59,245 nucleotides of DNA from Desulfobulbaceae bacterium (GTDB lineage Bacteria > Desulfobacterota > Desulfobulbia > Desulfobulbales > Desulfocapsaceae), in NCBI GenBank assembly GCA_011390165.1, contig JAABSV010000023.1, forward strand, positions 1-59,245, in the 5' to 3' direction. The notes under the pieces were generated by a model. The model searched no databases, had not been told where the DNA came from, and saw only the letters and a list, made by a program, of their open reading frames with translations. Shown here one piece after another: positions 9,515-20,775 of this stretch (positions within the stretch are counted from its first letter, which is position 1; every line of letters starts with the position of its first letter). A program made the position numbers and the translations under genes.

Positions 9515-10629
9515 ACATTCTCCGAAGTGGCGTCCGGACCGTCGGCCAGGCCTGGGGTGGTTTGCCGGCGCTCTCCCCGCGGCCTTGGCTGGTAGCTGCA
9601 GAAGGGTTCCTGGGCCAGGTAGTCGCCGCTCATCGCGTAGGCCCGGGCCCGGCAGCCGCCGCACACCCCGACATACTCGCACTGGCCACAGCTCCCCTTG
9701 TAGCTGGTGAAGTCGCGGAGCTGCCGGAAGAGCGCGGAGTCTTCCCAGATTTCCTTGAACGGCGTCCGTTTCAGGTTGCCGGCCGATTTGGGAAAGTAGC
9801 TGCAGGGGAGCACCTCACCGTCGACATCGATCAGACAGATCAACTGGCCGGCCAGGCAGCCCTTGCTGCCGCCGGTGGAGAACTTCAGGTTGCGGCGGGT
9901 GAATTTTTCTCCCTCCTCCTTGGCCCGCTGCCGGACGATGCGGTAGTAGTGCGGCGCGCAGGTGGGGCGCATGAGCAGTTCATTCTCCTCCTTTTCCACC
10001 TGGTAGTGCCACTCGAGGATCTCGTCGTAGAGCCTCTCCGGGATGAGTTCGTTCATGATATCCTCGCCGCGGCCGGTGGGGACGATGAGGAACATGTACC
10101 AGGCGGTGGCCCCCAGGCTCTTGACCAGGCGGTAGATCTCGGGGATCTCCTCCCGGTTGCGCAGGGTAAAGGAGGAGTTGACCAGAAAGGGAATCTGTTG
10201 CTCGTTGAACTGGCGGATGGCCGCCATGGTGCCGGCAAAGGCCCCCGGCTGGTTGCGGAAGTTGTCGTGGGTCGCGGCCTTGGCGCCGTCGAGGCTGAGA
10301 GAGACCATGCGGATACCGGTCTCCTTGATCGCCCGGCAGGTGGCGTCGCTGACCAGGGTGCCGTTGGTGGCCAGGCACATCCGGAAGCCCTTGTCGGTGC
10401 CGTACTGGGCGATATCGAAGATATCCGGCCGGAGCAGCGGCTCGCCGCCGGAGAGGACCAGCACCGGCGAGGCGTAACCGGCGATATCGTCGATGATCGC
10501 CTTTGCCTCGTCGAGGGAAAAATCGGGGTGGTCGGCTACCGTCAGTTCCGAGGCGGAACGGCAGTGGACGCAACTCAGATTGCAGCGCCTGGTGGTCTCC
10601 CAGGCGATCCATTTCGGTTCAAATTCCAT
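9511..10629 (-). CDS. ahbD: Radical SAM haem b synthase AhbD
   Basis: 372-residue radical SAM enzyme. The [4Fe-4S]/SAM motif is Cys16-x3-Cys20-x2-Cys23 (CNLSCVHC), followed by the GGEP-type motif [14 protein letters not shown]. The C-terminus carries an auxiliary-cluster Cys set ([47 protein letters not shown]) as in AhbD. Known AhbD proteins oxidatively decarboxylate two propionates of Fe-coproporphyrin III to the vinyl groups of haem b without oxygen. The start ATG at 10629 has a GGAGAGAAACAG leader; the longer frame includes noncoding DNA. A related AhbC-type function is less likely given the sequence, but is the main alternative. Confidence 0.85.
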   Translation of the reverse strand: MEFEPKWIAWETTRRCNLSCVHCRSASELTVADHPDFSLDEAKAIIDDIAGYASPVLVLSGGEPLLRPDIFDIAQYGTDKGFRMCLATNGTLVSDATCRAIKETGIRMVSLSLDGAKAATHDNFRNQPGAFAGTMAAIRQFNEQQIPFLVNSSFTLRNREEIPEIYRLVKSLGATAWYMFLIVPTGRGEDIMNELIPERLYDEILEWHYQVEKEENELLMRPTCAPHYYRIVRQRAKEEGEKFTRRNLKFSTGGSKGCLAGQLICLIDVDGEVLPCSYFPKSAGNLKRTPFKEIWEDSALFRQLRDFTSYKGSCGQCEYVGVCGGCRARAYAMSGDYLAQEPFCSYQPRPRGERRQTTPGLADGPDATSENV

Positions 10630-11104
10630 CTGTTTCTCTCCTGCCCCGGGTTCTCCCCGGCCGCAGCCGGGTATGGGGGGTGGCGCGACCCAGCCTGTTT
10701 CCTGGCCGGGTAGGGTGGCTACAGAAAAAACATAATCGGCAAGGGTTGTAAAGGATAAGCTGTTGGTGTGGCAAAATAAAGGCGGCGGTGAAATATTGGC
10801 GCCGGAGGGAAGGCTACGGCGGGGAAAAGAGCCACGGCGCATTTTTTGCCGCCGGAGCAACTTTCTAATTCCCGGCGAATGGCGTATAGTGGGGCGACGT
10901 ACCGCTGGCAAGTGTTCAGCGGTGCATCCTTGCTGGCTAGAGGTCAATTTTTTTTAGATGGTCCCCTGGACGTTGCCGGTTTTTGTCGGCCGCTGTCGGC
11001 CCCGGATGGTAATGACTGTTGACGCGGTTTGATGCGGGTTGATGCGGATTGATACAAGTCTTTACGGTTTTTTGCCGGCCGTCGCCGGGGGTTGATGAGG
11101 TGCT
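10630..11104. other. Divergent intergenic region between ahbD and hisD
   Basis: 475 bases without a convincing gene. It must contain the promoters for the minus-strand ahbD-hemE-HD operon and the plus-strand hisD operon. No consensus -35/-10 pair could be assigned with confidence. A T-rich run lies near 10949-10957, and a 10-bp-period repeat array (listed separately) lies just upstream of hisD. Small open frames here have no ribosome binding sites. Confidence 0.6.
11019..11058 (+). repeat. Four-copy 10-bp direct repeat upstream of hisD
   Basis: Four consecutive decamers follow one another without gaps: TTGACGCGGT, TTGATGCGGG, TTGATGCGGA and TTGATACAAG. The period of exactly one helical turn places copies on the same DNA face. 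The array ends 46 bases before the hisD start, a good position for an activator or repressor array or an extended promoter element. Direct observation; function inferred. Confidence 0.65.
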
Positions 11105-12408
11105 ATGATACCAACAGTGGAGAAAACCGGCAGCCCGGAAGGTAAACGGCAGCTGCGCCGGCTGCTGGACCGTTTTCAGGCCGCCGACCCGGCCTGTCGC
11201 CAGAGCGTCACCGAGATTCTCGCCCGGGTTCGGGCGGAGGGAGATGCGGCGCTCCTGGCCTACGGCCGCCAATTTGATGCGCCGGGGCTGGCGGCGGGGG
11301 GCTTACGGGTAGGCGAGGAGGAACTGCGCCAGGCCTACCAGCTGGTCGATGCCCCCTTCCGTGACAGCCTGGCCCGGGCGATCGCCCGGATTCAGGGCTT
11401 CCACGAGCGGGAGATGGAGGACTCCTGGCTGCAGACCCGCGAAGACGGCAGTATCGTCGGCCGGCTGGTGCGGCCGGTGGACTCGGCCGGTCTCTATGTC
11501 CCCGGTGGGCAGGGGGGGAGCACCCCGCTGGTCTCCTCAGTACTGATGAACGGCATTCCGGCCGGGATTGCCGGGGTCCGGCGGCGGGTGATGGCCACCC
11601 CGCCGGCTGCCGATGGCTCGGTGAGCCCGCATCTGCTGGTCGCCGCCCAGGAGATCGGGGTGGATGAGATCTACAAGGCCGGCTCGGCCTGGGCGATTGC
11701 CGCCCTCGCCTACGGCACCGAGACCATCGCGGCGGTGGATGTGATCGTCGGCCCCGGCAACCAGTACGTCACCGAGGCCAAACGGCAGCTCTCCGGACAG
11801 GTGAAGATCGACATGATCGCCGGCCCCTCCGAGGTGCTGATCATCGCCGACGCCACCGCCCGGGCGGTGGATGTCGCTGCCGACCTCCTCGCCCAGGCGG
11901 AGCACGACCCCCTCGCCCTGGCGATGCTGATAACCACTCATCCCCCGCTGGCCGAGGCGGTGCAGGCGGAACTGGCCAGGCAGCTGCCCCGGCTGGCCCG
12001 GGCCGAGATCGCCGGCCGGGCCCTGGCCGAGCGGGGGGTGCTGCTGATCGCCGCCGACACCGCCGAGGCGGTGGAGTTGGCCAACAGTATCGCCAGCGAA
12101 CACCTGGAACTGCTCGTTGCCGACCCCTGGTCCTGGCTGCCCCGAATCCGTCATGCCGGCGCCATTTTCCTCGGTGCCCACACCCCGGAGGCGGCCGGTG
12201 ACTACTTCGCCGGGCCGAACCACGTCCTGCCGACCATGGGTACCGCCCGCTTCGCCTCCGCCCTCGGGGTCGAGACCTTCTTGAAGAAGAGCTCGATCAT
12301 CAGCTACTCGGCCGAAGCCCTTGCTGCCGATGCCGAACATATCACCCGTCTGGCCAGGCTCGAGGGGCTGGACGGCCATGCCGGCTCGGTGACGGTCCGG
12401 CTGCAGCG

Positions 12409-12412
<4 letters not shown>
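11105..12412 (+). CDS. hisD: Histidinol dehydrogenase HisD
   Basis: 435-residue enzyme for the last two steps of histidine synthesis, oxidising L-histidinol to histidine with two NAD+. Typical motifs are [76 protein letters not shown] and the C-terminal [12 protein letters not shown]. Length matches the family. A GAGGT ribosome binding site precedes the ATG. No other his genes are adjacent, so it is detached from a histidine operon. Its stop overlaps the rsmG start by four bases, so translation of the two is probably coupled. Confidence 0.95.
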
Positions 12413-14242
<1,830 letters not shown>

Positions 14243-14421
14243 AAGGATATTCTGGGGGTACCCAGGCAGGCCACTCTGGTGGGCCATACAGGCGGTCTCC
14301 AAGCTGTCCTCCGGGTCGGCGGCAGGGGCAGGGAAAAAGAGGCAGCCGCCGCTGTCGGCGGTCGGCAAGCGGCCGGCGGGAGCCCCCCGGCCAGTGGCGG
14401 GGGAAGAAAAGGGGGAGTGAG

Positions 14422-15333
14422 ATGAAGGAAAATACCATTCTGGTGGCCAGTACGGCCTCCACCGAACTGGCCATGAAGCTGGCCGAACGGCTCTGGCTCC
14501 CCTTTACCGAAATGGTGCGCAAACGTTTCGCCGATGGCGAGGTGTACCATGCCTTCCCGGAAGCGGTCTCCGGCCGCGACCTGATCATTGTCGCCAGCAC
14601 CCACGATGACCAGTCCCACCAGGAGCTGATCGATCTGATCTCCGGCGGGCGCTACTGGAACGCCGCCTCGATCAACGTGGTGATCCCCTTCCTCGGCTAT
14701 TCGACCATGGAGCGGAGCAAGCCCAACTCCTGGGAGATTCCCAAGGGAATCACCCGGACCAGGCAGATCTTCCGCGCCCGGCCCAACTTCGTCGCCTTCC
14801 TCGACCTCCATTCCGAGGCGGTCCTCCATGCCCATGCCGGCGATATCCGCACCCGGCACCTCTGGTCCGATCAGCTGGTGGTCGAGGCGATCCGCGCCAG
14901 CGGTATCAGCGAGTATGCTCTGGTCTCCCCCGATTATGGCTACTCCAAGCGGGTGGCCAGGCTGGCCAGTCTCCTGGACTGCCCGCACACCGCTGCCGAC
15001 AAGGACCGCTACGACACCGACCGGACCATTGTCAGCCAGGTCTCCAGCGTTGTTCGGGGGAGGACGGCGATCATCTGTGACGATATGATCCGTACCGGTG
15101 GGTCGATCATCCAGACCGCCAACCGTTGCCTGGAGGCGGGGGCCAGGCAGGTGGTGGCGCACGCCACCCATCTGGTGATGGCCGGTGGCGCCGAGGAGAG
15201 GTTCCGGCAGGGGCCGATCCGCCGGGTTATCGGTTCGGACAGCTACCCCGGCCGGGTGAGCGACGAGTTGTTCGAGGTCTATTCGGTGGCCCCGCTCCTC
15301 GCTGAGATGCTGGAGGAGTACCTGGAGAGATGA
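14422..15333 (+). CDS. Divergent ribose-phosphate pyrophosphokinase family protein
   Basis: 303-residue PRPP-synthetase-like protein. The N-terminal FADGEVY and DLHSEAV segments and the PRPP-binding loop TAIICDDMIRTGGSI resemble the family, which makes phosphoribosyl pyrophosphate from ribose-5-phosphate and ATP. However, the ATP-binding motif of housekeeping Prs (YxRQDRK) is replaced by YSTMERSKPNSWEIPKGI, and the loop has Arg where the usual DMIDT Asp sits. It is therefore probably a specialised paralogue or a non-catalytic PRPP-associated protein, not the main Prs. The ATG follows a clear GGGGGAG ribosome binding site. It lies between leuB and a signalling fusion gene. Confidence 0.8.
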   Translation: MKENTILVASTASTELAMKLAERLWLPFTEMVRKRFADGEVYHAFPEAVSGRDLIIVASTHDDQSHQELIDLISGGRYWNAASINVVIPFLGYSTMERSKPNSWEIPKGITRTRQIFRARPNFVAFLDLHSEAVLHAHAGDIRTRHLWSDQLVVEAIRASGISEYALVSPDYGYSKRVARLASLLDCPHTAADKDRYDTDRTIVSQVSSVVRGRTAIICDDMIRTGGSIIQTANRCLEAGARQVVAHATHLVMAGGAEERFRQGPIRRVIGSDSYPGRVSDELFEVYSVAPLLAEMLEEYLER

Positions 15334-15379
15334 ACGCCATGGGGGCGGTGAGCCGGCAGCTGAGGCCGCAGGGGTGGCG

Positions 15380-18016
15380 ATGAATCGAGAGACCATTGCC
15401 GGCCATTTGGCGCAGGCCCTGCTTTTTCAAGACGCCACCAGTCGGGAGATTGCCGCCTGCGCCGAAGTGGCCAGGGTGCGGATTATCGCTGCCGGTGATT
15501 ACGTGTACCATCAGGGTGATGCCAGCGAGGTCTTCTACCTGGTTGCTCAGGGCGAGGTCGAACTGCTCCTTGAACGTGACGGCGGCATGGCCCGGGTGGT
15601 CGGACGGATCGGTGCCGGCGGCCACTTCGGAGAGACCGGCATCCTCACCGGCAAGCCACACTCCCTGTCGGTGAAGGCACTCTGCGATCTGGTGCTCATC
15701 TGCTTCGACAAGCGCTACTTCCGGGTCACCATCCTCTCCAACAGCCGCATCCATCAACGGCTGGATAGTACCCTGGCGGAACGGCTGCGGGTTGCCTTCC
15801 TCGACCAGGTGGATCCGGGCGGCCCCGACCGGCAGGCTGTCCAGGACGGTGAAGCGGGCGATATCCTTCTCTTCCGGGAGAAAAACCATTCCTCCATTCA
15901 GCTGCGCCGGCTGGCCCGACAGAAAAAGATCGACGGTCGGGAATCAAAGGCGGTGAAACGGACCAGAGAGGTGGTCGAACTCTTTGCCGCCAACAGGGAC
16001 CCCTACACCATCACCGGTGAAACCGGCACCGGTAAGCTGATGATCGCCAGGGAGATCCACCAGCAGAGCGGCCGGAGCGGCAGCCAGTTTCTGGAGATCG
16101 ATCTCCGTGAGTACGAGCCGTTGCGGCTGATCCGTCTCCTCTTCGGTTCCGAGCAGAACAGTTTCCCCTTTGCCCAGGCCCGCCAGGCCGGCTTCTTCGA
16201 GCAGACCTCCGGCGGCACCCTGGTTTTCAGCCACGCCGAACTGATGTCCGAAGAACTCCAGTCGCGGCTGGTCGAGGCGATCACCAGCAGCTCCTACCGC
16301 CACATCGACAGCGACCGGCAGGTGGCGATGTTGTCGCGGGTGGTGCTGGTCTCCTCCTTTTCCCTGGAACATCTGGCCGCCACCGACAAGCTGCAGCCGG
16401 AACTGCTGGCCCTCTTTTCCCGTCAGCACTACCACGTCTCCCCCCTGCGCGAACACAAGGAGGACCTGCCACGCCTGGTCTCCCATTACCTGGAACGGCA
16501 CGGCCGGGAGTATGGCAAAAACATTGTTGCGGTCAGCTCCGAGACCCTCGGCCTCTTCATGAACTACGACTGGCCGGGCAACCTCACCGAACTCTCCAGC
16601 GTTATCCGTCGGGCGGTAATGCTGGCCAAGGGGAACGAAATCGTCCCCAACCAGATTCTCCTCGGTCTGCCGAAAACGGAAGGCAAGTGGGAGTACAATA
16701 TTCTCCGCATCGACTGGATCCGCCGTCTCCTGGAGAGCAGACTCTATCCGGTGGTGCCGCAGGTGGTCGTCGGCTCGATTTTTTTTCTCACCGTTCTCCT
16801 CCTCTTTTTCGGCCCGGCCGATCCACAGGCCAACCTGGGGCTGACCATCGGCTGGTATATCGGCTGGCCGCTGATGTTCTTCTCCTTCTTTTTTCTCGCC
16901 CGTACCTGGTGCAGTGTCTGCTCCCTGGCCATCCCCGGGACGCTGCTGCAGAATCTTCTCCACCCGACCAGAAAGACGCCGCTGTTCATCAAGAACTACT
17001 CCGGCTGGATCATGGCCGTTCTCTGCATTCTGGTCTTCTGGGTGGAGATTGTCTGGAACGCCTATGACGATCCTCTGCTCACCGGCTCAATCATCCTGAT
17101 GATCACCTTCGGCTCGATTCTCTTCAGCGTTTTGTTCTCCCGACGCAGCTGGTGCCGCTACCTCTGCCCGCTGGGGGCGGTGAACGCCATTTTTGCCATG
17201 CCGTCGGTGCTGGAACTTCGGGCCAACCGTCATGTCTGCCTTAACCGCTGCCAAAACCACACCTGTTACCGGGGGGATGCCGAAGTACCTGGCTGCCCGA
17301 TGTTCCGCCATCCCTATCTGGTCGACAACAACCGTGACTGCACCGTCTGCGGCAAGTGCATCAAGAACTGCGAGAACCGCTCGACCCAGCTCAATATCCG
17401 TCTCGCCCCCCAGGAGCTTTGGGCGATGGAGACCCCCCGCCGGGCCGACAGTTTTCTGATCGTTGCCATGGGGGCGATCTTCTTCCCCTTCGCCCTGCAT
17501 GGCGAGTTTTCCCATCTGGTCAGCCTGGCCGGCCAGGCCCTGGCCGATCTCGGGATTGGCCTGCCCGGTTGGCTGCTCGCCAGTCTCCTTTTCTTTGCCG
17601 GCATCTTTCTCTTCCAACTCGGCTACTATCTGATGGTCGACGTGCAGTGCCGCTATGCCGGTCTGGACAAGAATTTGCTTCTGCCCCTCTTCGGCTATGG
17701 CTGCATCCCTCTTATTCTTGGCGGCTACATGGCGGTCCACCTGGAGTTTTTTGTCGCCGGCGCCGGTCGGGCGGTCCCCAACCTGCAGGAGATGTTCGGC
17801 CAGCCCCACACCTACGAAAATATTCGTCTGCTCAGTGCCGACTCCACCTATGTGCTCCAGGTGCTCACCGTACTCGGCGGCCTCTTTGCCTCCCTCTATG
17901 CTATCTACCGGATCATCGGCCGGGTGCTGGTCGGTGAGCCGGTCACCTCCAGGGCATTGCTGATCCCCTACAGTTTTCTCCTTGCTCTGGCCGGATTTTT
18001 CGTTATTATTGTATAG
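15380..18016 (+). CDS. Cyclic-nucleotide-binding / degenerate AAA / membrane polyferredoxin fusion
   Basis: 878-residue multidomain protein. Residues ~10-130 form a CRP-type cyclic-nucleotide-binding domain (HFGETGILTGKPHSLSV). Residues ~190-430 resemble a sigma-54 AAA+ module with Walker A GETGTGK (213-219) and a C-terminal WPGNLTELSSVIRRAV. The GAFTGA loop is missing and Walker B reads GTLVFSHAEL, so sigma-54 activation is unlikely. From ~460, several membrane spans carry NapH/CcoG-like cysteines (CSVC; CRYLCPLGAVNA, ~592) and a 4Fe-4S motif CTVCGKCIKNC (654-664), then four more spans. No helix-turn-helix is present. The ATG at 15380 follows AGGGG; a GTG at 15374 is the alternative. Likely a redox-linked membrane signalling protein responding to cNMP. 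Confidence 0.8.
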   Translation: MNRETIAGHLAQALLFQDATSREIAACAEVARVRIIAAGDYVYHQGDASEVFYLVAQGEVELLLERDGGMARVVGRIGAGGHFGETGILTGKPHSLSVKALCDLVLICFDKRYFRVTILSNSRIHQRLDSTLAERLRVAFLDQVDPGGPDRQAVQDGEAGDILLFREKNHSSIQLRRLARQKKIDGRESKAVKRTREVVELFAANRDPYTITGETGTGKLMIAREIHQQSGRSGSQFLEIDLREYEPLRLIRLLFGSEQNSFPFAQARQAGFFEQTSGGTLVFSHAELMSEELQSRLVEAITSSSYRHIDSDRQVAMLSRVVLVSSFSLEHLAATDKLQPELLALFSRQHYHVSPLREHKEDLPRLVSHYLERHGREYGKNIVAVSSETLGLFMNYDWPGNLTELSSVIRRAVMLAKGNEIVPNQILLGLPKTEGKWEYNILRIDWIRRLLESRLYPVVPQVVVGSIFFLTVLLLFFGPADPQANLGLTIGWYIGWPLMFFSFFFLARTWCSVCSLAIPGTLLQNLLHPTRKTPLFIKNYSGWIMAVLCILVFWVEIVWNAYDDPLLTGSIILMITFGSILFSVLFSRRSWCRYLCPLGAVNAIFAMPSVLELRANRHVCLNRCQNHTCYRGDAEVPGCPMFRHPYLVDNNRDCTVCGKCIKNCENRSTQLNIRLAPQELWAMETPRRADSFLIVAMGAIFFPFALHGEFSHLVSLAGQALADLGIGLPGWLLASLLFFAGIFLFQLGYYLMVDVQCRYAGLDKNLLLPLFGYGCIPLILGGYMAVHLEFFVAGAGRAVPNLQEMFGQPHTYENIRLLSADSTYVLQVLTVLGGLFASLYAIYRIIGRVLVGEPVTSRALLIPYSFLLALAGFFVIIV

Positions 18017-18100
18017 TTTTCTCCCTCTTTTGCGGGAATCTGTCGATACCACTATGTCAGTGGGGATCTGCTGAAAACATCTCTGCCTGCGGCCGCCGCC

Positions 18101-18883
18101 ATGCATCGTCTCTTCGCCCTTACCCTCTTTCTTTTCCTCTTTGTCCTGCCTCTTTCCTCCGGGATGGCCGACGACAATGAACTCCCGGCAATGCCCGACC
18201 TGCTCAGCGACGAGCTGGCCTACGACGATGATGGCTATTCCGCCGACGACGCTGTCGGCGGCAGGGCCCGGCCGTCGATCAACGACCCCCTTGAGCCGAT
18301 GAACCGGCTGTTTTTCCAGGTAAACGACCGACTTTACTACTGGCTGCTGAAACCGGTGGCCGATGGCTATGCCTGGCTGCTGCCCAGGGAACTACGGCTG
18401 TGCTTCGGCAATTTCTTTACAAATCTCACCGCCCCGATCCAGTTGGCGAACGCCCTTCTCCAATTTGATCTGAAAAATTCCGGGGTGGTTCTGGCCCGTT
18501 TTACCCTCAACAGCACCCTGGGGGTGTATGGCCTGGTCGATGTCGCCGAGAGCGAGTTCAAGCTGCCGGCAAAACGGACCGATTTCGGCCAGACCCTGGG
18601 GAAATGGGGGGTCGGCGAAGGGGTTTATATCTACTGGCCGGTCTTCGGTCCCTCCAACGTTCGCGACACCATCGGCATGGCGGTAGAGACCTATGCCCAC
18701 CCGGTGCCCTATCTGCAGGATGACCGGCTCTTCACCACCACCTTCTTCGGTACCGACATGGTCAACTACCTCTCCCTGCACCCGGAGCTGTACGAAGACC
18801 TCATGCTCTACTCCATCGATCCCTACGTCTCCGCCCGTCAGGCCTATTTTGAGTACCGCCGAAACCTCATCGAAAAGCCTTGA
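18101..18883 (+). CDS. mlaA: MlaA/VacJ family outer-membrane lipid-asymmetry protein
   Basis: 260-residue envelope protein. The signal peptide (MHRLFALTLFLFLFVLPLSSG) lacks an obvious lipobox cysteine, so unlike E. coli MlaA it may not be a lipoprotein. The mature part carries the MlaA signature DPLEPMNRLFFQVNDRL, then LTAPIQLANALLQFDLKN, TLGVYGLVDVA, LGKWGVGEGVYIYWPVFGPS and the C-terminal SIDPYVSARQAYFEYR. Known MlaA removes phospholipids from the outer leaflet and hands them to MlaC. The Mla transporter genes are not adjacent. It lies immediately upstream of the AsmA-like gene, another inter-membrane lipid-transport family, which suggests a joint envelope role. Confidence 0.9.
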   Translation: MHRLFALTLFLFLFVLPLSSGMADDNELPAMPDLLSDELAYDDDGYSADDAVGGRARPSINDPLEPMNRLFFQVNDRLYYWLLKPVADGYAWLLPRELRLCFGNFFTNLTAPIQLANALLQFDLKNSGVVLARFTLNSTLGVYGLVDVAESEFKLPAKRTDFGQTLGKWGVGEGVYIYWPVFGPSNVRDTIGMAVETYAHPVPYLQDDRLFTTTFFGTDMVNYLSLHPELYEDLMLYSIDPYVSARQAYFEYRRNLIEKP

Positions 18884-18908
18884 ACGGCGCACACGGCAAG
18901 CGTGGAAG

Positions 18909-20576
18909 ATGGCCACAACCATCTTCCGCCGGCTCGGCCTCTACGGTCTCTTTCCGGCCCTGGTCTTTTCCTCCCTTTTCTTTCTGACCCTCTTCCTCCT
19001 GCCACTGCTGGTCGATATCGAACGCCACCTGCCATTCCTGGAGCAGCGGTTGACGGCGCTGACCGGCCGGCCGGTGGCCATAGATGGCGAACTGGAACTG
19101 GCCCTTTTTCCGACCCTCTCCCTCTCCCTTTCCGGCCTGCGGGTCGGCAAACCGGACGATCTTTCCGGCCGGGATCTGCTCCGCCTGGACTCTTTGGAGG
19201 CACAGCTCAAGCCGCTTCCCCTGCTCCGCGGCGAGATCCAACTGGCCAGGCTGGTGGCCAATGGTCTGCGCCTGAACCTGGCGGCGGAGACGCCACCGCT
19301 TTCCTCCTCACTTCTCGACTGGCTCAGCTCGTGGCAGGTGACGGTGGCGACGCTTGCGGTGGTCGATGGCACTGTTCGTCTGCTTGACCGGCAGCAGCGG
19401 GAATTTCTTCTGGAGGAGGTGGTCCTGATGGTCTACGACGCCAGTCTCAACCGGCCGCTGCAGGGGGAGTTTCAGGGGGAAATTGACGGTATTGCCCTGG
19501 CCCTGGCCGGTGAACTGAGCCCTCTGCGGCCGGTGGCAGCCAAGTCGGTGCCCACCTTCAGCGGGGTGGTCCGTCTTGCCGGCTCCCCCTTCAACATCCA
19601 GCTGACCCGCAACCAACAACCGGCGTCGATCGACTGCCGCCTTGGTGCCGACCGCCTGAATCTCGATCAGCTGTCACCGCTTCTTGCCGCCGGGCAGCGG
19701 CTGGCCACCGTCCCGGCATCCTGGTGGCCCGAGTTCTCTCTGGCCGGTGAGTTGGAAATCGGCGAGCTGGCCATTGCCGGCGGCCTCTGCCGTAACCTCC
19801 GAGGCCAGCTGCACTGGGACGAAGAGGGTATCCGCCTCGATCCCCTCTCCTGTTCCCTCTATGATGGTGAACTGGTCGCCGGTCTGATACTGGGTGCAGA
19901 CGACACCAGCCAACTGAACCTGACACTTGGCGAGGTCCAGGCCGGGCCGCTGCTGGCGGCGATGACCGGCAACGACCCGGTGCGTGGTACCCTGAGCGGC
20001 GAGGGCAGTTTTGGTGGTAGTAGCGGTCTGAGCAGTTCTGGCGGCGCCGTTGCCTTGAGCGGGGAGATGCAGCTTCTGGTGCAGCAGGGAAGTTTGGCCG
20101 GTGGGGGAGTGGCCGGAGTGCCGCCCGAATCCCCGGTGGACGGGGCGGACGAGGCCGACCGGCCAAGTTTTACCGAGTTGCGGACCACTGTGGTGGCCAC
20201 CGGTGGAGACTGGCATTTTACCACCGCCACCCTGGCCGTGCCGGTTGGCGGCATGCCGCAGCCGCCACTGATGGAACTTTTTGGCCGGAGCATCGCCTTG
20301 CGTCCTCAGCCGTGGCGTGAGGTTGCCGAAACCATTGCCAGCCGAGCGGAGGCAGTGGCGGCGGGCTCTCTTCGCAGTCTGGTGGATGGCCAGTTGCCCT
20401 CGCCGGTGGGTGAGGATGTTAAAGACCTGGTTGGTCGCCCCCTCATTGACCTGATCATCGTTGCCGAGCGCTTTGGCCTGCAGCCGGAGATCCTCCCGGA
20501 CGAGGAGGGGGCGAGGCGACCAGGCAGCGGTCGGGTGCGGATCAATTCCCTTCGCTGGGCGGAAAGCCGGGACTGA
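18909..20576 (+). CDS. AsmA family protein
   Basis: About 555 residues. The N-terminal transmembrane anchor (LFPALVFSSLFFLTLFLLPL) and first ~120 residues match AsmA proteins: LEQRLTALTGRPVAIDGELE, then LSLSLSGLRVG. The AsmA family are bridge-like or chaperone-like proteins spanning the periplasm in phospholipid movement and outer-membrane biogenesis. A low-complexity Gly/Ser segment (GSFGGSSGLSSSGGAV) and a Pro-rich PPESPVDGADEAD follow in the C-terminal third. The start was set at the ATG at 18909, 25 bases after mlaA, since the longer frame overlaps mlaA. No good ribosome binding site is visible. Function is inferred from family only. Confidence 0.78.
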   Translation: MATTIFRRLGLYGLFPALVFSSLFFLTLFLLPLLVDIERHLPFLEQRLTALTGRPVAIDGELELALFPTLSLSLSGLRVGKPDDLSGRDLLRLDSLEAQLKPLPLLRGEIQLARLVANGLRLNLAAETPPLSSSLLDWLSSWQVTVATLAVVDGTVRLLDRQQREFLLEEVVLMVYDASLNRPLQGEFQGEIDGIALALAGELSPLRPVAAKSVPTFSGVVRLAGSPFNIQLTRNQQPASIDCRLGADRLNLDQLSPLLAAGQRLATVPASWWPEFSLAGELEIGELAIAGGLCRNLRGQLHWDEEGIRLDPLSCSLYDGELVAGLILGADDTSQLNLTLGEVQAGPLLAAMTGNDPVRGTLSGEGSFGGSSGLSSSGGAVALSGEMQLLVQQGSLAGGGVAGVPPESPVDGADEADRPSFTELRTTVVATGGDWHFTTATLAVPVGGMPQPPLMELFGRSIALRPQPWREVAETIASRAEAVAAGSLRSLVDGQLPSPVGEDVKDLVGRPLIDLIIVAERFGLQPEILPDEEGARRPGSGRVRINSLRWAESRD

Positions 20577-20629
20577 GCCCGCCGACCTCTTCGTTTTCCC
20601 TTTGCGACCGGCGCACCGGCGGAGTTTTG

Positions 20630-20668
20630 TTCCCCTGTACCCGTAATTTTTCCCCTGTAGCCGTAATT
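20630..20668 (+). repeat. Two 19-bp near-identical direct repeats, 20-bp period
   Basis: TTCCCCTGTACCCGTAATT (20630-20648) and TTCCCCTGTAGCCGTAATT (20650-20668) differ at one base and are spaced by 20 bases, two helical turns. They lie about 80-120 bases upstream of the FecR-domain gene in an otherwise noncoding 172-base gap and are candidate tandem operator sites. Three abutting GGTCAGCC octamers (20725-20748) lie between them and the first possible start codon. Confidence 0.65.
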
Positions 20669-20775
20669 GTCTTGCCTGGAAGGGGCCTTTCACCATAGAA
20701 TAGCCTAGTGCCGATGCCGGAGAGGGTCAGCCGGTCAGCCGGTCAGCCATGGAACTGTGGGAGTGCTGGACAACA

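Noticed and set aside
9562..10713. 383-codon plus-strand frame opposite ahbD
   Set aside because: Antisense shadow; no motifs, and the AhbD Cys clusters read on the other strand.
15380..18016. Fusion as two genes joined by a frameshift
   Set aside because: The reading frame is continuous through all domains with no internal stop and no atypical joint.
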